A stretch of DNA of 64,000 nt from Mytilus trossulus (GCF_036588685.1 NC_086376.1:60473166-60537165); one strand, 5' to 3'; positions 24,600 to 35,955 are shown, numbered from the stretch's first letter. Made by a program: numbers and translations. Notes: generated by a model from the sequence alone, not told the origin.

Positions 24600-24920
24600 T
24601 CACTAGACACGTTTCCATCAAACAGCAACACTCGTTTTACTGAGCAGGATGACTTGAAAAGCAGCAATGGCCGATCCGATCATCCTCGTTCACACACACT
24701 GCACGTAAACACACAATTTGACAAATCTCATTGAGTGGTTCATAGGATGACTAAATATTTGCACATAAGCCTATACTCCGGTCTTCTAGTGACAGTCGAA
24801 CACCCTGTTTTTCACCCTACTTTGCACGACCTAACTACTTGGTTTATTGCTTTCTTTTTCTCACTATGCATGAAATATTTACCAATATAAGTTAGCAACA
24901 ATCAATCAATCATATATGTT
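24600..24920 (+). mobile_element. Probable non-LTR retroposon 3' end with (CAAT)n tail
   Basis: ggtcttctagtgacagtcga ... aatatttaccaatataagttagcaa ends in caatcaatcaatcat. A GC-richer tail ending at a (CAAT)n microsatellite is typical of truncated LINE 3' ends in molluscs. No coding part remains. Confidence 0.45.
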
Positions 24921-25639
24921 TAAGATAAACATTAAAATTCAATTCAAGACACATGTGTACTTGATCTTTGCCTGTTTGAAAATGAATGGTCTAAGACAAA
25001 GATACCCTAACTATGAAACATCGTCATTCGGTTTTGCTTCCTTATGAAAAAAGTATTTTGTATTTGCCATACATGATACAACACTGATAAATAGATATGA
25101 TTGAAGTACACAAGCAACTATACGTGTTTCTGTGCATGTTGGTCCAACTGTTCGGACCTATTACCCTCAACTGAATGTTTATTGTTCAGTGACCATTTCA
25201 CATAATGTCTGATTCGAAACTGCTGACATTTCATTTGTATAATTATAACTACATTACAATTTATTTGAAAAGTCATTAGCAGAAATTCTATCCGGAAAAC
25301 GTTCCTTTCTATCATATTCGATCAAAGGCTAGAATTATACAACTTGTAATAAAACAACAATAAGTGCATTGGATGATTGGAATGACACGTTATAACCAGT
25401 ACTAAATCAGATTTTAATTGCAAAATTTCACTTGTTGTGATATCATTAATAATTTAAGGGCACTTATTTGAAATTAATTGCAATTTCTTTTATGGCTGAG
25501 TCATATTAATTCTTGGCGAGGTTATAATTACAAAATATAGTTGTCAACATCCTATAGAAAGGTTATACATATCAACAGTTTCATAACGGTATTACACGAA
25601 AAAGTTCGGTATAGGACTATAGTTAAATGATAATAATAA

Positions 25640-25850
25640 CATAAACGGTACCAAATTTCCTGCACCAGATGCTCATTTTGACAATACCTGTCTCTTCAAT
25701 GATCCTGGGGGCCAAAATATTTGAAATCCAAAGCTTGTATAAAAGATCAGGAGCTATAATCCAAAAAGTCCAAAAAGTATAGCCAAATCCGTGAATGGAA
25801 TCAGAGCTTTGCATGAGGAAGATACATTCCTTAATTTATAAGTTGTTACT
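25640..25850 (+). repeat. Mussel interspersed repeat (tgcaccagatgctcattttg family)
   Basis: Contains accaaatttcctgcaccaga, gccaaaatatttgaaatcca and ggaatcagagctttgcatga, a repeat I associate with mussel transcripts and introns. Only this copy is seen here. Confidence 0.6.
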
Positions 25851-25927
25851 ACCCCCACCACCAAGAACACGAGTAGCATAGAAAGATACAAGTTTGGAGA
25901 TATATTCGTCATATTGAGTAAGCTTAC

Positions 25928-26076
25928 TGAAAAAATGGAAATTCAAAACAGACTGAATTGAAATCGTCTTTTTGTCGTATGTTGACTTTTTCAAAATCAT
26001 TCTTAAAGTCAACTTTGCCATGAGAAAAACATACCAAGAAATAAAAAGGAAAGATCAAAACGCTAAGAATCGCCAT
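25928..26076 (-). CDS. Candidate first exon of a small secreted protein (unrecognised)
   Basis: An ATG at 26076-26074 opens 49 codons. The first 20 residues (MAILSVLIFPFYFLVCFSHG) look like a signal peptide. They are followed by a charged stretch (KVDFKNDFEKVNIRQKDDF) and a Cys, ending at a GTAAGC donor at 25927-25922. I could not identify a following exon or a family. The alternative is chance, since hydrophobic starts are common in AT-rich DNA. Confidence 0.22.
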
Positions 26077-27059
26077 AAAGTACCAACTTTAACACCAAAC
26101 ATAACTTCTGAATAACATTTCATCATCAACAATATACCGAAATTCCAAAAAGCATTTGTTTCAAACTTTTGCTAGAAAATGTGAATAGGAATAAGTCAAC
26201 CGGTCATTTTCTGGGAGTATCGTCGACATTAATTTCCTACAATCGTCCTTGCCATTGTCTGAAATCTACGATAGCTTTAAGAAATAATTAATCTAGTTGC
26301 TTTAAAATTGTATATTACTTTGAGTTTGTTTAAATGTCTGTTAGATAGCCGCATTAGTTACTTTCAGCTTATTGTATAGAATTAACCCTTAGTATATGTA
26401 ATTCAACGATTATATGCCAAAGATGAACTTAGTCAATATTTGACATAATTATGGTGTTAGACCTAAAGGCACCTTCCTACACTATTGATCTATGACAGTC
26501 ATTAAATGAAAGATTTATAAGGTAGAGAATTAGCTATTATAATGAAGCAAACCACTCTAGTGAAGAAGAGTCATTTGTATCAACACAATTGTTCATAATA
26601 TATATGTTGTAAAATAAGATAAGCGCTAGTTTGTTCTTTGAACAGAAAACTTCTGTCTTCTGGTAGTGTTCTCTACTCTACCGCAAAAAGAAACGAGTTA
26701 TGTCCCATTAGGGTCAAACAAAAAAATATTTTGAAATGGATACTTTGCTTCACGTCAGTTTAGTCCGTTGAAAAAGCACAAGTACATCCATCCATGAGAA
26801 ACTACTTTACAAGTTTACAACTAAAAAAACACTAAGTGAATAACACAATAACGTTTCGCAAATTAAAAAATCAAGAAGGGAAAAACAAAGTGTTCAAAGC
26901 AGCTACATCAACAGTAACTGTATTTTGGAGGGACTTAGATGATTAAATCCAGTATGTCTTTGATCTGTTTGATGTGAGGAAAAATGTAAATGACATAATT
27001 AAAGATACATTAATGTGTTATTTTTATATTACATGTTGCTTGTTATAAATATTAAATCT

Positions 27060-27760
27060 TTATATCTCATTGGGTAATATGCATATTGCATGTTGCTTGC
27101 AAAACATATTAGACTTGATATCCAATTATATAATTCATCATGCAAGTGTTTCCTTAAAGTCTCTTTAAAGCATGATAATTGTTCGGTGTGAGCCAAGGTT
27201 CCGTGATGAAGGCCTTACATTGGCCTATAACTGTTATTGTGACTTGGATGGAGAGTTGTCTCATTGTCTCGTGAATTGAGATAGGCGCATACATGCGGCG
27301 GGGTTAGTTTAAACATATTGATTTATGGTTGATTGGGAAACAAGTAATTACAACTGCGAGTGCTGCCTTGTAGCGGCATTAAACTGCTCTTTTTCGAAAT
27401 TTATAAGGGTGTCTCCTATGTGCAAGATATATTGCACATGTCTCGCGAGATCTCAAACCTCATTTATATCTCTAGCCAATGTAAAATAAACAAAAAAAAC
27501 ACAGCAATATGCATAGTTAAACTAAGTTTTAAAAAGTACGAGTTCGTTGTTTGAATATGTAACAGCAGAAAGATGAAAAAAATTACAATGACCAACATAG
27601 ATTAACAAAAGGGTTCTAACAGGAACTGTTACGGACATGCCAGCTCCAGACATCAATTAATCGGATCGAAAGATTATCATGTACTATTATATGAGGAATT
27701 GTAGACATGATAACAAATGTTTCAAGAAGGACATAGTACATAGGAGAAAAAACCCGCATT
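27060..27760. repeat. First copy of a diverged segmental duplication
   Basis: cattgggtaatatgcatatt, attagacttgatatc and, further on, ctagccaatgtaaaataaac through gataacaaatgtttcaagaaggaca are matched in the same order at 28560-28660 and 29380-29650. A family C fragment lies at 27178-27265. Confidence 0.65.
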
Positions 27761-27764
27761 TTTT

Positions 27765-28145
27765 AAATTAGTTATTACTAACGATACCAATGCCGAAGTT
27801 CGAACTCAGGGACTATGTATGCTAAGTGTAGACAGAGTTTTTGGAATGTAACTGGGATTTTTTAAAGGATTTCTTGCTTTTTGCTTTTCGCATATTAAAT
27901 GACTAAATGTACCCTTACTGTACTCTTTCATTCACTCTTGTCAATTGGGATCCCGTCTGTATGATTTCACAGTCAAATCTTATTTTGGCACAAGCCAAGA
28001 CTATTGCTGCATTGACTGATTAATAAATCTGACAGCTTGTTTCACGTATACACACAACTCATCTCTTATTGAATACCTACCATACAGTTTTCGTAGAAAG
28101 ACCGGAAAACGTGTATCCCCTTTAGGTTTGTAATTTTTGTAAATG
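27765..28145. repeat. ~380-bp dispersed repeat, copy 1 (also at 35655)
   Basis: Shares ttattactaacgataccaatg, ttcactcttgtcaattgggatcccg and ataccataccatac...gaccggaaaacgt-type blocks with 35655-35955 in the same orientation. The copy here has about 80 bp extra. Confidence 0.7.
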
Positions 28146-28559
28146 TGTTTTTAACTGTCAATTGTTATTTTGCGGTTCTTTGGCATTAATTTGTCATTTT
28201 TTTGCCCTAGCATATGTTTGTCTTTTTTGGATGAAGTTCTGTTTACCTTTATGTAATATTTCACTGTCCCTATGCAATGATTACCGTTTTGTGTAAGAAA
28301 ATAGTTATTTTAGGACATACACCTTGTGTGGTACAAAGTTATTCTCCATCCACATATTGCAAAAGGTTATTACATTCAGCATAAGTACGCCATGTTTTTT
28401 CTATCTTCTGAACTGGTCATTGTCATAGATAAACTTTTTGTTTTTCTACTTATACCAAATGAAAGTTAAAAGCCTGGACTGTTATGCATAACACCTCTCA
28501 CGTTAGATCCAATCGTTCTACTAATATATTGTATGAATTATAAAAAATCTGTCAATTCG

Positions 28560-29100
28560 GAACATATCTTTATCATTGGGTAATATGAAATCGCATGCTA
28601 CTTGTAAAAAATATTAGACTTGATATCAAATTATAAAATTCACCATTCAAGGGTTTCCAAAAAAAACCTCTTTAAAACATAGTACTTATATCAAGTGATC
28701 TATAAATGTCTCCTTCCAAACACACGAATGATATCAAGTGTTTTAAACAGCGGTAATCTTTTGTTGCCTTTATTTCTAATTGATAGGATTAAAATTTCAA
28801 GGGTTTCAGAAAAATATCCCAATAAAGCATAATAATTCCATCAAGTGGTCCAGGAAGGTTCATCTTTAAATCGCATATATATGAAAGAGAAAATGTTTTT
28901 TTTAGACAAGTATCCCTCCAAAAGTTTAGACCCTTATCAAGTGATTCTGAAAATGTTTCTGTTACAAGCATAGGTACGATATCAAGTGTTTCAGAAAGAT
29001 TTCCCTTTAAAACAGAAACATATCTATCAAGTGATTTATATGTGTCCCCTTTAAGGCATGGGAAAGATATATAGTAATTTCAGGAAAGTATCCCTTTAAA
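28560..29100. repeat. Degenerate ~60-bp tandem repeat (atcaagtg.ttcagaaa.tatcccttta)
   Basis: About eight diverged units of atatcaagtg-ttcagaaagtatccctttaaagcata run through 28640-29100. The array starts with a second copy of the 27060 sequence. Confidence 0.65.
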
Positions 29101-29104
29101 TAGA

Positions 29105-29410
29105 ATACAGAATGGAAAGGGGGAATGTGTTAAAGAGTAAACAATCCTAACAGGAAACAGCCAAAGGCTTCAAATGGGTCTTCAACGCAGGGATTAAATC
29201 CCGCTTTCGATCGTAAGCATTCAGCTTTCTCCTGACAATAACTTATACTAGTTCAGTTAAATGAACGCCCGACTAAACTAGGTAATATATAAGTTTAATA
29301 AAATACACAAGACTAACAAAGGGAAGATGTTCATGACTTGAGACAGACGCATAAATGGTCGGGGTTAAACATGTCTTGTGAGATATTTAACCTCCCTACA
29401 CATCTAGCCA
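29105..29410 (+). repeat. Mussel interspersed repeat family A, diverged copy
   Basis: gaatggaaagggggaatgtg, attcagctttctcctgac and cttgagacagacgcataaat follow the family A order with many substitutions. Confidence 0.65.
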
Positions 29411-29659
29411 ATGTGGAATAAACAAAACCACAGCAATATGCACAGTAAAACACAGTGTAAAAGAAGTACGAATACTATCTTAGAATATATAACAGAAGAA
29501 ACTAAGCAAATTAACAATAATCAACATACATTAACAAAAGACTACTAACAGTCTAGGACGTGTCAGCTCACGACCTGAACTAAACCGATCGAATGATTAT
29601 GACAATTATTACATGAAGTAGTATAGGAATGATATCAAATGTTTCTTGAAGGACACTGG

Positions 29660-30800
29660 TTTAAGGAAGTCTCATTGCTTTCTATGTTAAATTTCTCAAT
29701 TTCAAGCAGATACGGCTCTTTTATTTTAAGTCCAAATAAAGGGACATTCATTGCATGTCAATTCTTTATGTTATCTAGTACTGAAAAAATCGACATACCT
29801 TTAATGGTATATAAGAAAGAACTGGATACCGGAACTTCGGATATACCAAAAGAGGTACTTCAGATCTGATAAACAGGCAAAATGTACCCTCTTTTCAAAA
29901 TTTGGTGCAGTTTTTTAAATATCCAAAATTCTAAGTAAAAAAGTGTTTTACAATGATCACCATTTATTCAGCTTTCATTTGATATAAAAAAATACGTAAA
30001 TATTCTACATATTTAGAAAGTTACACTCGTGCGTAGAGACTGTTTTGTGTTTATACCACAAAGTTTCTCCATGAAGGTATACTATAAATAACTACGTTGT
30101 GACATAGTTAAGGACTCATTGATTACCGTCTGTAGGTTACAACTGGTATACACTTGTAATTGACCTTAATGACCTGTACCAAGTCTGTAATTAAGTGGCT
30201 GGTGGTGCTATAACAGAGACAAAATGCCTGACTGAAACGAATACATTTCAACAGAGAAAAACTGACAAATATAAAAGATATATAAATTTATTACAAAAAA
30301 TAAAATTATATAAGTATTGCTCTTGGGAAATCATCTCAGCTAATTTTGAAAATATTTTTGCTAATTATGAAAATATTTTCCCGTCGAATTCCCTGAATCC
30401 TGAGCTGTTGTAAAGCGTAGTTTGCGCGAACTATTGATGCTTGCGAAACAGTGGTTGACAGGAAATTCGACGTGACTTGTCCTATCAACTGTAGTATAAC
30501 TAATGAAATGTGAGTTGTAAGTTGATAGAACTTGGGGGATAAAAAATTGTCATTTAAAAGACTGACCAGTGATAAAAAATGCAATGAATGGCCATTGCTC
30601 AGATTATATGAAAAATTATATTAAAATAAATATATGAGCTGAGAAATCCCCCAAGTGGTAAGATTTTAAGTGAGGTGGAATTCAAAAGGGGGTATAAAGG
30701 GAGCCTTCAAGTCGCATGTGCTGAAAAAGTATTAGAGAGAGAGAGAGAGAGAAACAAAATGAATATATACAAATATGATGCACAAAACATAACTGTAAAG
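29660..30800. other. AT-rich sequence, no gene recognised
   Basis: A (GA)n microsatellite lies at about 30734-30752. Open frames at 29639-29869 and 30195-30584 match nothing I know. Confidence 0.45.
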
Positions 30801-31200
30801 TTTGAATGTATCTAGAAAAATAAATCAGCAACTCGTCACATGGCTAAATATTAAGAAAATTATAAGGTTCACATGTGTTTCTTTTCACATTCCAAGCAGG
30901 CTCTAAATTGAAATACGCGTTTTTTGGCAAAAAACTCAATGACACAAGTTCTGTAAACACAGTGAAATATAAATCCAACATGTATCAGGTGAAAACAGCA
31001 ACTCTTCGAACGGCTGAATATTCTATGAAATCGGTAAATTCGAATTCAAATAATTGTCACTATATAGATAAGACTTAAAGTTAAAATACATTGTTTCTTC
31101 TGCTAAACGTACAAATATAAGTCCAAGTGTATCGCAAGACAAACAGCAACTCTTCGTATGGCTGAATACTTCATAACAAGTATAGTAATAGTAGTTCTGT
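30800..31200. repeat. Three diverged tandem copies downstream of the DIRS element
   Basis: cagcaactcgtcacatggctaaatatt (30826), cagcaactcttcgaacggctgaatatt (30996) and cagcaactcttcgtatggctgaatact (31144) are spaced 171 and 148 bp apart. They lie beyond the recombinase stop and may belong to the 3' non-coding end of the retrotransposon. Confidence 0.6.
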
Positions 31201-31281
31201 AATGGTCAACAAGTTCACATTAAAGTTCATTGTCCTTGGTAATCCATTCAAGTTCGATAATGTCCACATATCAAATATCAC

Positions 31282-32310
31282 TCAGGTATTTTTAGACAAT
31301 GTCAAAGACTTCTGTGCTTTTCGAATAGTGTCATAGGAAATACGAATATAACGACAATAACTGTCTGATGTCCACCGACCAAGTGTTTTGATAAGATGAT
31401 CTTGAATATTAACGGATCCTGCCGATGTACTGGCACCAATTCTAAAGGAATGACCATTGTATAAGCTTGAGTTGTACCCACAAATATCTAGTACATGTCT
31501 TAGACTTCTGATGAAAAAGTCCCGGTCTAAAGCGTTACCATTCTCTTTGACAAACAATGGATCTGAAAAACAAAAAGATGCTTCTCTACCCTTCCTGATT
31601 GCAATATACTTTTGGACAGCAGAGAAAGGACAAATGGTATGATCGGATTTGTGAAGCTGTATACTGACACCTTTACGAAAAGGATCTATTTTTGAGGTTT
31701 TAAGGTGTAAAATAGCATAAGAATCGAGAATCTCAACATCCGTTACACTTAGATTTACAGTAGAATCAAAATGTTTTGAAACTGTAAATTCACCACATCT
31801 AAGAAATCCAAAAAAGGCTACTGTACAGGCCGTTTCTAACATACAATCAGTAAAGGTAGAGAAAACACCTGCTCTAAGAGAATTGCAAATTCTCCCAAGT
31901 ACCTGAAAAGTAATAGGAAGACGTGGTTTTGAATTATGCTCTCCTTGTATACGTTTGATGGCGCGCATTATCATATTGAGTCTAAGGAGTGTCGATTCAT
32001 TTGTATAATCAAATGGATGGTCACAGTTACTTTGGATATAATAAAACCGAATTCCACATAAATACAATTTAATGGTTGTATGTAAAAGTCTCAAGTTTTT
32101 GTAACAATGTGCGACAAAATAAATCAAAATATCCTCAGAAATCGGAGGCATAGGTTTACCTAACCAGACAACCCCGTTATTAGCCAGAAAAGCAGTATAA
32201 GCTCGATATCCAACTTTATACGTCTGAGATGTTCTAGTTGATAACACATGTCGCCATAAATCCGATACTGTAGACTTTAATGCCACATTACTCGTGAGAC
32301 TGGCGGGCAC
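31282..32310 (-). CDS. DIRS tyrosine recombinase (integrase)
   Basis: 342 aa. Residues about 1-110 form a SAM-like core-binding region (SDLWRHVLSTRTSQTYKVGYRAY). The catalytic half has the arginine in GFLRCGEF, the HxxR box in NGHSFRIGAS, the GRWTSDSY segment and the nucleophilic tyrosine in CRYI. All key residues of the R-H-R-W/H-Y set are present. It would insert circular cDNA by site-specific recombination without a target-site duplication. The start overlaps the end of RT-RNase H by 34 nt in another frame. Confidence 0.92.
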   Translation of the reverse strand: MPASLTSNVALKSTVSDLWRHVLSTRTSQTYKVGYRAYTAFLANNGVVWLGKPMPPISEDILIYFVAHCYKNLRLLHTTIKLYLCGIRFYYIQSNCDHPFDYTNESTLLRLNMIMRAIKRIQGEHNSKPRLPITFQVLGRICNSLRAGVFSTFTDCMLETACTVAFFGFLRCGEFTVSKHFDSTVNLSVTDVEILDSYAILHLKTSKIDPFRKGVSIQLHKSDHTICPFSAVQKYIAIRKGREASFCFSDPLFVKENGNALDRDFFIRSLRHVLDICGYNSSLYNGHSFRIGASTSAGSVNIQDHLIKTLGRWTSDSYCRYIRISYDTIRKAQKSLTLSKNT

Positions 32311-33901
32311 TTGTGAGGTACTTTGTCCGCTAAAGGTGCAAGTATCTTGAACCGCTCTAGCTGTAAACGAGAAAGAGAGTCACTGATATTATTCTGAACT
32401 CCAGGAACGTGTTCGGCGCGAAAACAAAAATTATTTATACAGGCATACAAAGTAAGAGTTCTCATAAGTTTCATTATCAATAAACATCTGGATCGGCCTT
32501 TATTAACAATATGTACGGTGGCTTCATTGTCACATCGAAATAAGATTCTTTTAGTTGTCCATGAATGACCCCATAAGATGGCTGCAACGACTATAGGATA
32601 GAGTTCTAGAAAAGCCATGGAAAATTTCTTTTCGCATGGATAATTTAAATCATCCGGCCAAGGAGAACAAAACCATTTTCCCTTGAAATAGCCACCATAA
32701 CCAATGGTAGAAGCCGCATCTGTATATAGTTCGATATCCCTAACACTAGTATAGTCAGAATCATAAAACATATTAATGCCATTCCAGTTTACCAAAAACG
32801 AGTACCAAAAACGCAAATCGGTACGACATTCATCGGTCAAATATATTTTGTCTTTGAGATCCTTGACAGTTGTTGATAAAGATATTAGGTATGAGACAAA
32901 AGAAAGACCCGGAATTATAACCCGCATAGCAAAATTTAAATGCCCTAACAATTGTAGAAGTTCACGTTTAGTACAAGATTGTCTGTTTAAAAACTTCTTG
33001 ATAAATTCACTTATGCGACTTGTTTTATCTAAAGGCAAGCGGGTCTCCATCTTTTCCGTATCAAGTATAATACCCAAATATTCGATAACTGTACAAGGGC
33101 CTACAACCTTGTGTTTAGCCAGTGGAATATTAAGTCTTTTAAAAAGAGTAGTCATTAATGCCATAGTTCTCTCTGCGCAAGAATCAGGTTTATCTATAGT
33201 CAAGAAATCGTCTAAAAGATGAAATATATATTCAATTTTGTAGATATTAGTAGCAATCCAACAAATCGCTCTGGATAAGTTATCGAAAATAATTGGCGAG
33301 CTTCTACAACCAAACGCTAGTCTATTAAAGAAAAAGTATTCTTTACACCATTTAATGCAAAATAAATGCCACTGGTCCTTTCTTATACCTAATTGTTGAA
33401 AGCGGCCTCTATATCGAACTTTGAACACAATGAAAAACGACCTAATTTTCGTATAACTTTGATCGCATCATCTATTCTGACATACGTCATTGAACAATCT
33501 TCCTTACTGATCAAGTCGTTAATACTACAATTATCATCATCGTCATGTGGGGCTGATAAATCCAATATAAGACGCTTTTTCCCGGAGTACTTTCCGACAG
33601 CAAGTCCCAAAGGGCTGACTCGATAATAGTTAAACGGTGGAATTTTATACGGACCTGACAAGAAACCTTTTTCACATTCTTTGTTAATAAGTTCCCGCAC
33701 AGATAAAGGTTGAGAGCGAGCAGAAAAGTTATTCTTACATTCAAGTGTCGGTAAATCAGTACATTTAATCATAGTGTCAAAACCCTCGTTAATACCACTA
33801 CAAAGATAATTAACAAAATTTATATCTGGATGCGTTTGCAATAAATCACGTAACAAGTTAACATTGATAGGTGAATTTTCGATAACAGGAATTGTTACTA
33901 G
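32277..33901 (-). pseudogene. DIRS reverse transcriptase-RNase H, single frameshift
   Basis: The frame continues in phase from the gag stop and is open to 33389. The rest (from about 33428 down to 32277) lies in another frame, so the two overlap by about 40 nt around the first catalytic aspartate (KFDIEAAF). Visible RT motifs are KRLILDLSAPH, KFDIEAAF, FGCRSSPIIFDN, the catalytic LLDDFLTID, and EYLGIILD. RNase H follows with ELYTDAAST, AFLELYP, FRCDNEATV and NNISDSLSR, giving the D-E-D-D set. The enzyme would copy element RNA to cDNA and remove the RNA. The break looks like loss of one base; a programmed shift is less likely because no clear slippery heptamer is seen. Confidence 0.85.
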
Positions 33902-35230
33902 TCATTTTGTATTTTCGTTGATTGTAGTCGACCCTCTAGAAGATTTGTTCCTTTGAGTATCTTTGTTGCAGTTAAAGGCGGAATGAAAAGCGAAACAAGA
34001 ACTGCAAATATGAGTTAAAGAACAACCCCGTCTGGCACACCCCCTTGCCGTGTTATAGTTATTGCAGACCTCTTTCCCATCGTGCAAAACTCGTGTTCTG
34101 CCCCTCCTATCGACGCGATCGGAAGATGGTCTATTCCTCGGATAAGTACTACGTTCTACTGATTGAGAAGAAAGAGGACAAAAATTTGTTCCGTGATCAA
34201 TAGCGTAACAAAGTCTACAAACTTCTGGCCTTGCATGAGGTGCTAAAAGCGTAAGAATGTCATTGTCTTTAACTCCCCAGTCAAATTTAACTTTGAAATC
34301 GCGAAGTGCAGTTGCAGCTTTGGCAGCAAAAAGCTTATGATATTCGTAAAATTTTTCACCGTAGCTAGATTCAATTTGTAAAATGTTAGCTAAGTAACAA
34401 TCTAATTCTTCATTGCGTTGAGGAAAAACCCTACACATGACGCGTTTATATTTGCCAAAAGCGCAAACGAACTCTTTAATAGTGAGTGTTCTATGTAGCC
34501 GGATATCCTTTTTTCCTGGCAAATTAATTTCAAGACCACTGCTAGTAAGTAAAGTACTAGCTGCCTGAACGGATTCGTAATCTTTCATGAGTAATCCGGC
34601 TAAATTAACGTCCCTACCTTCAATAATTTGCTTTTTAAGCGCTGGTGAAATTATATCCAAAAAAGGAACAGATGATGACGGCACTCCGTTAATAGTAGCT
34701 GTAGATGTGTTAAGGGTGGGATTTATCCCGCAATCGCTTTCACTAGGAGAAACACCGTACCATTTGTATAATGAAAACACATGCTCATCTGCTGTGTGCG
34801 CTTGTTGAAATCTATTTCGTCTTGTATCTTGTATATTCCCGGAAAAATCCGCTGATAAAGAAGTATTAGAATTATTCCTATTGGTGTTAGAATTCATTGA
34901 ATCCCTTAATCCTATAACAACTTCTGTCAAATTTCCGATCAAAAGTGGAAGCTCATTAGACGAATTACTGGTCACATTAGGTAAAGTTGGCGAGACTTCC
35001 TGGTCTTCATTTGACAATTGTTCAGGTTCGGAAACTGATTTGAGATTATCAAAATAAATTTGTTGTAACACTGTTTTACTTAATTTTGAAGTAATGTTTA
35101 TTCCAATATGTGTCAGTTCTTCCTTGAACTTCTTAACTGTCCAAGACGAACAGTCACTTTCTTGTCTGCTGATTTCAATTGAATCCGGAGAAAACCGACT
35201 TGTAGATTTCCTTTTTCTCCGAGAAGCCAT
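33902..35230 (-). CDS. DIRS gag-like nucleocapsid protein
   Basis: 442 aa from ATG to TGA. The N-terminus is basic and Ser-rich, then there is a polar linker with Asn/Ser runs (about residues 75-140) and a helical capsid-like middle. The C-terminal third carries a CX2CX4HX4C zinc knuckle (CRLCYAIDHGTNFC), a CX8CX4CX3H motif (CNNYNTARGCARRGCSLTH) and a further CX2C...H...C cluster. This arrangement is characteristic of DIRS-family gag and implies binding of element RNA. The stop is UGA followed by CUAG, and the pol frame continues directly after it in the same phase. Confidence 0.85.
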   Translation of the reverse strand: MASRRKRKSTSRFSPDSIEISRQESDCSSWTVKKFKEELTHIGINITSKLSKTVLQQIYFDNLKSVSEPEQLSNEDQEVSPTLPNVTSNSSNELPLLIGNLTEVVIGLRDSMNSNTNRNNSNTSLSADFSGNIQDTRRNRFQQAHTADEHVFSLYKWYGVSPSESDCGINPTLNTSTATINGVPSSSVPFLDIISPALKKQIIEGRDVNLAGLLMKDYESVQAASTLLTSSGLEINLPGKKDIRLHRTLTIKEFVCAFGKYKRVMCRVFPQRNEELDCYLANILQIESSYGEKFYEYHKLFAAKAATALRDFKVKFDWGVKDNDILTLLAPHARPEVCRLCYAIDHGTNFCPLSSQSVERSTYPRNRPSSDRVDRRGRTRVLHDGKEVCNNYNTARGCARRGCSLTHICSSCFAFHSAFNCNKDTQRNKSSRGSTTINENTK

Positions 35231-35650
35231 AATGTTAAGTAATCCGTAAAAACATTCAAGAGTTAAAAACTAAACTTTGCATATATTTTTGGTAAGACAA
35301 GAACTGCTAACGAAACTGATCAAAAGAAGAAGACAGCGTTATCTATCAAAATAATTTCAATAATGATTATTTTAACGCCTATGGTCTGACCGCTATCTGA
35401 CTGCTAGGCTATAAAATCTCGACGAGACACAGAAACAAAAACAATCACCCGAAAGTCGTTATGGATCATTAAGAGAAGAACTTCTCAAACAAGCAATAAA
35501 ATGCAGCTGTCGAAACAATTATAAACCAAATTATATGCTATATATTCAAATAATTTAACATTAAAAACGCACTACTTTCTTGTGATTTGCTTTCAGGCCG
35601 GGCGAAAAATAGTGATGTTACCCTTAAAGAACATTTGAAAAATATAGGAG
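35231..35650. other. 5' flank of the DIRS element (promoter side), ends unresolved
   Basis: About 400 bp before the gag ATG should contain the element's left terminal repeat. I could not match it confidently to the 30.8-31.28 kb sequence; only aagacaa.gaactgc resembles the three-copy repeat there. Confidence 0.35.
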
Positions 35651-35654
35651 TCAG

Positions 35655-35955
35655 TTTTTATCATTAATCACTACCGATACCAATGGCAAAGCTCAGGCTC
35701 CAGAACAATGTATGCTAATTGTAACTTACCAGATTCTTTTGAATGTAACTTGGTTTTGTGAATGACTTATTGCTTTTTGCATTCTACACGATATAATGAA
35801 CCCTTTCACTCACTCTTGTAAATTGGGATCCCGACTGTCTGATTACCCAGTCAAGTCTTATTTTATTTGACTTATACGAACGAGTACCTACCATACAGTT
35901 GTCGGTGCAAGACCAGAAAACGTATATCCCCTGTAGGTTTGTGAATTTTTAAAAT
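35655..35955. repeat. ~300-bp dispersed repeat, copy 2 (also at 27765)
   Basis: cactaccgataccaatggca, actcttgtaaattgggatcccg and cctaccatacagttgtcgg correspond block by block to 27780-28140, with an internal deletion relative to that copy. Confidence 0.7.

Larger units (their letters stand above)
31282..35230 (-). mobile_element. DIRS-type tyrosine-recombinase retrotransposon (coding part)
   Basis: Three coding units follow one another on the minus strand: gag (35230-33902), RT-RNase H (33901-32277) and a tyrosine recombinase (32310-31282) that overlaps the RT-RNase H frame by 34 nt. This order, with a YR in place of a DDE integrase and no protease, defines DIRS-like elements. No methyltransferase-like domain is seen, so a Ngaro-type or reduced DIRS is possible. 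The outer split or inverted repeats were not resolved, so true ends lie beyond the given bounds. One frameshift in RT suggests this copy is inactive, although the other frames are fully open, so it is young. Confidence 0.92.

Noticed and set aside
32776..33222. 148-codon plus-strand frame
   Set aside because: Antisense shadow of the RT-RNase H gene.
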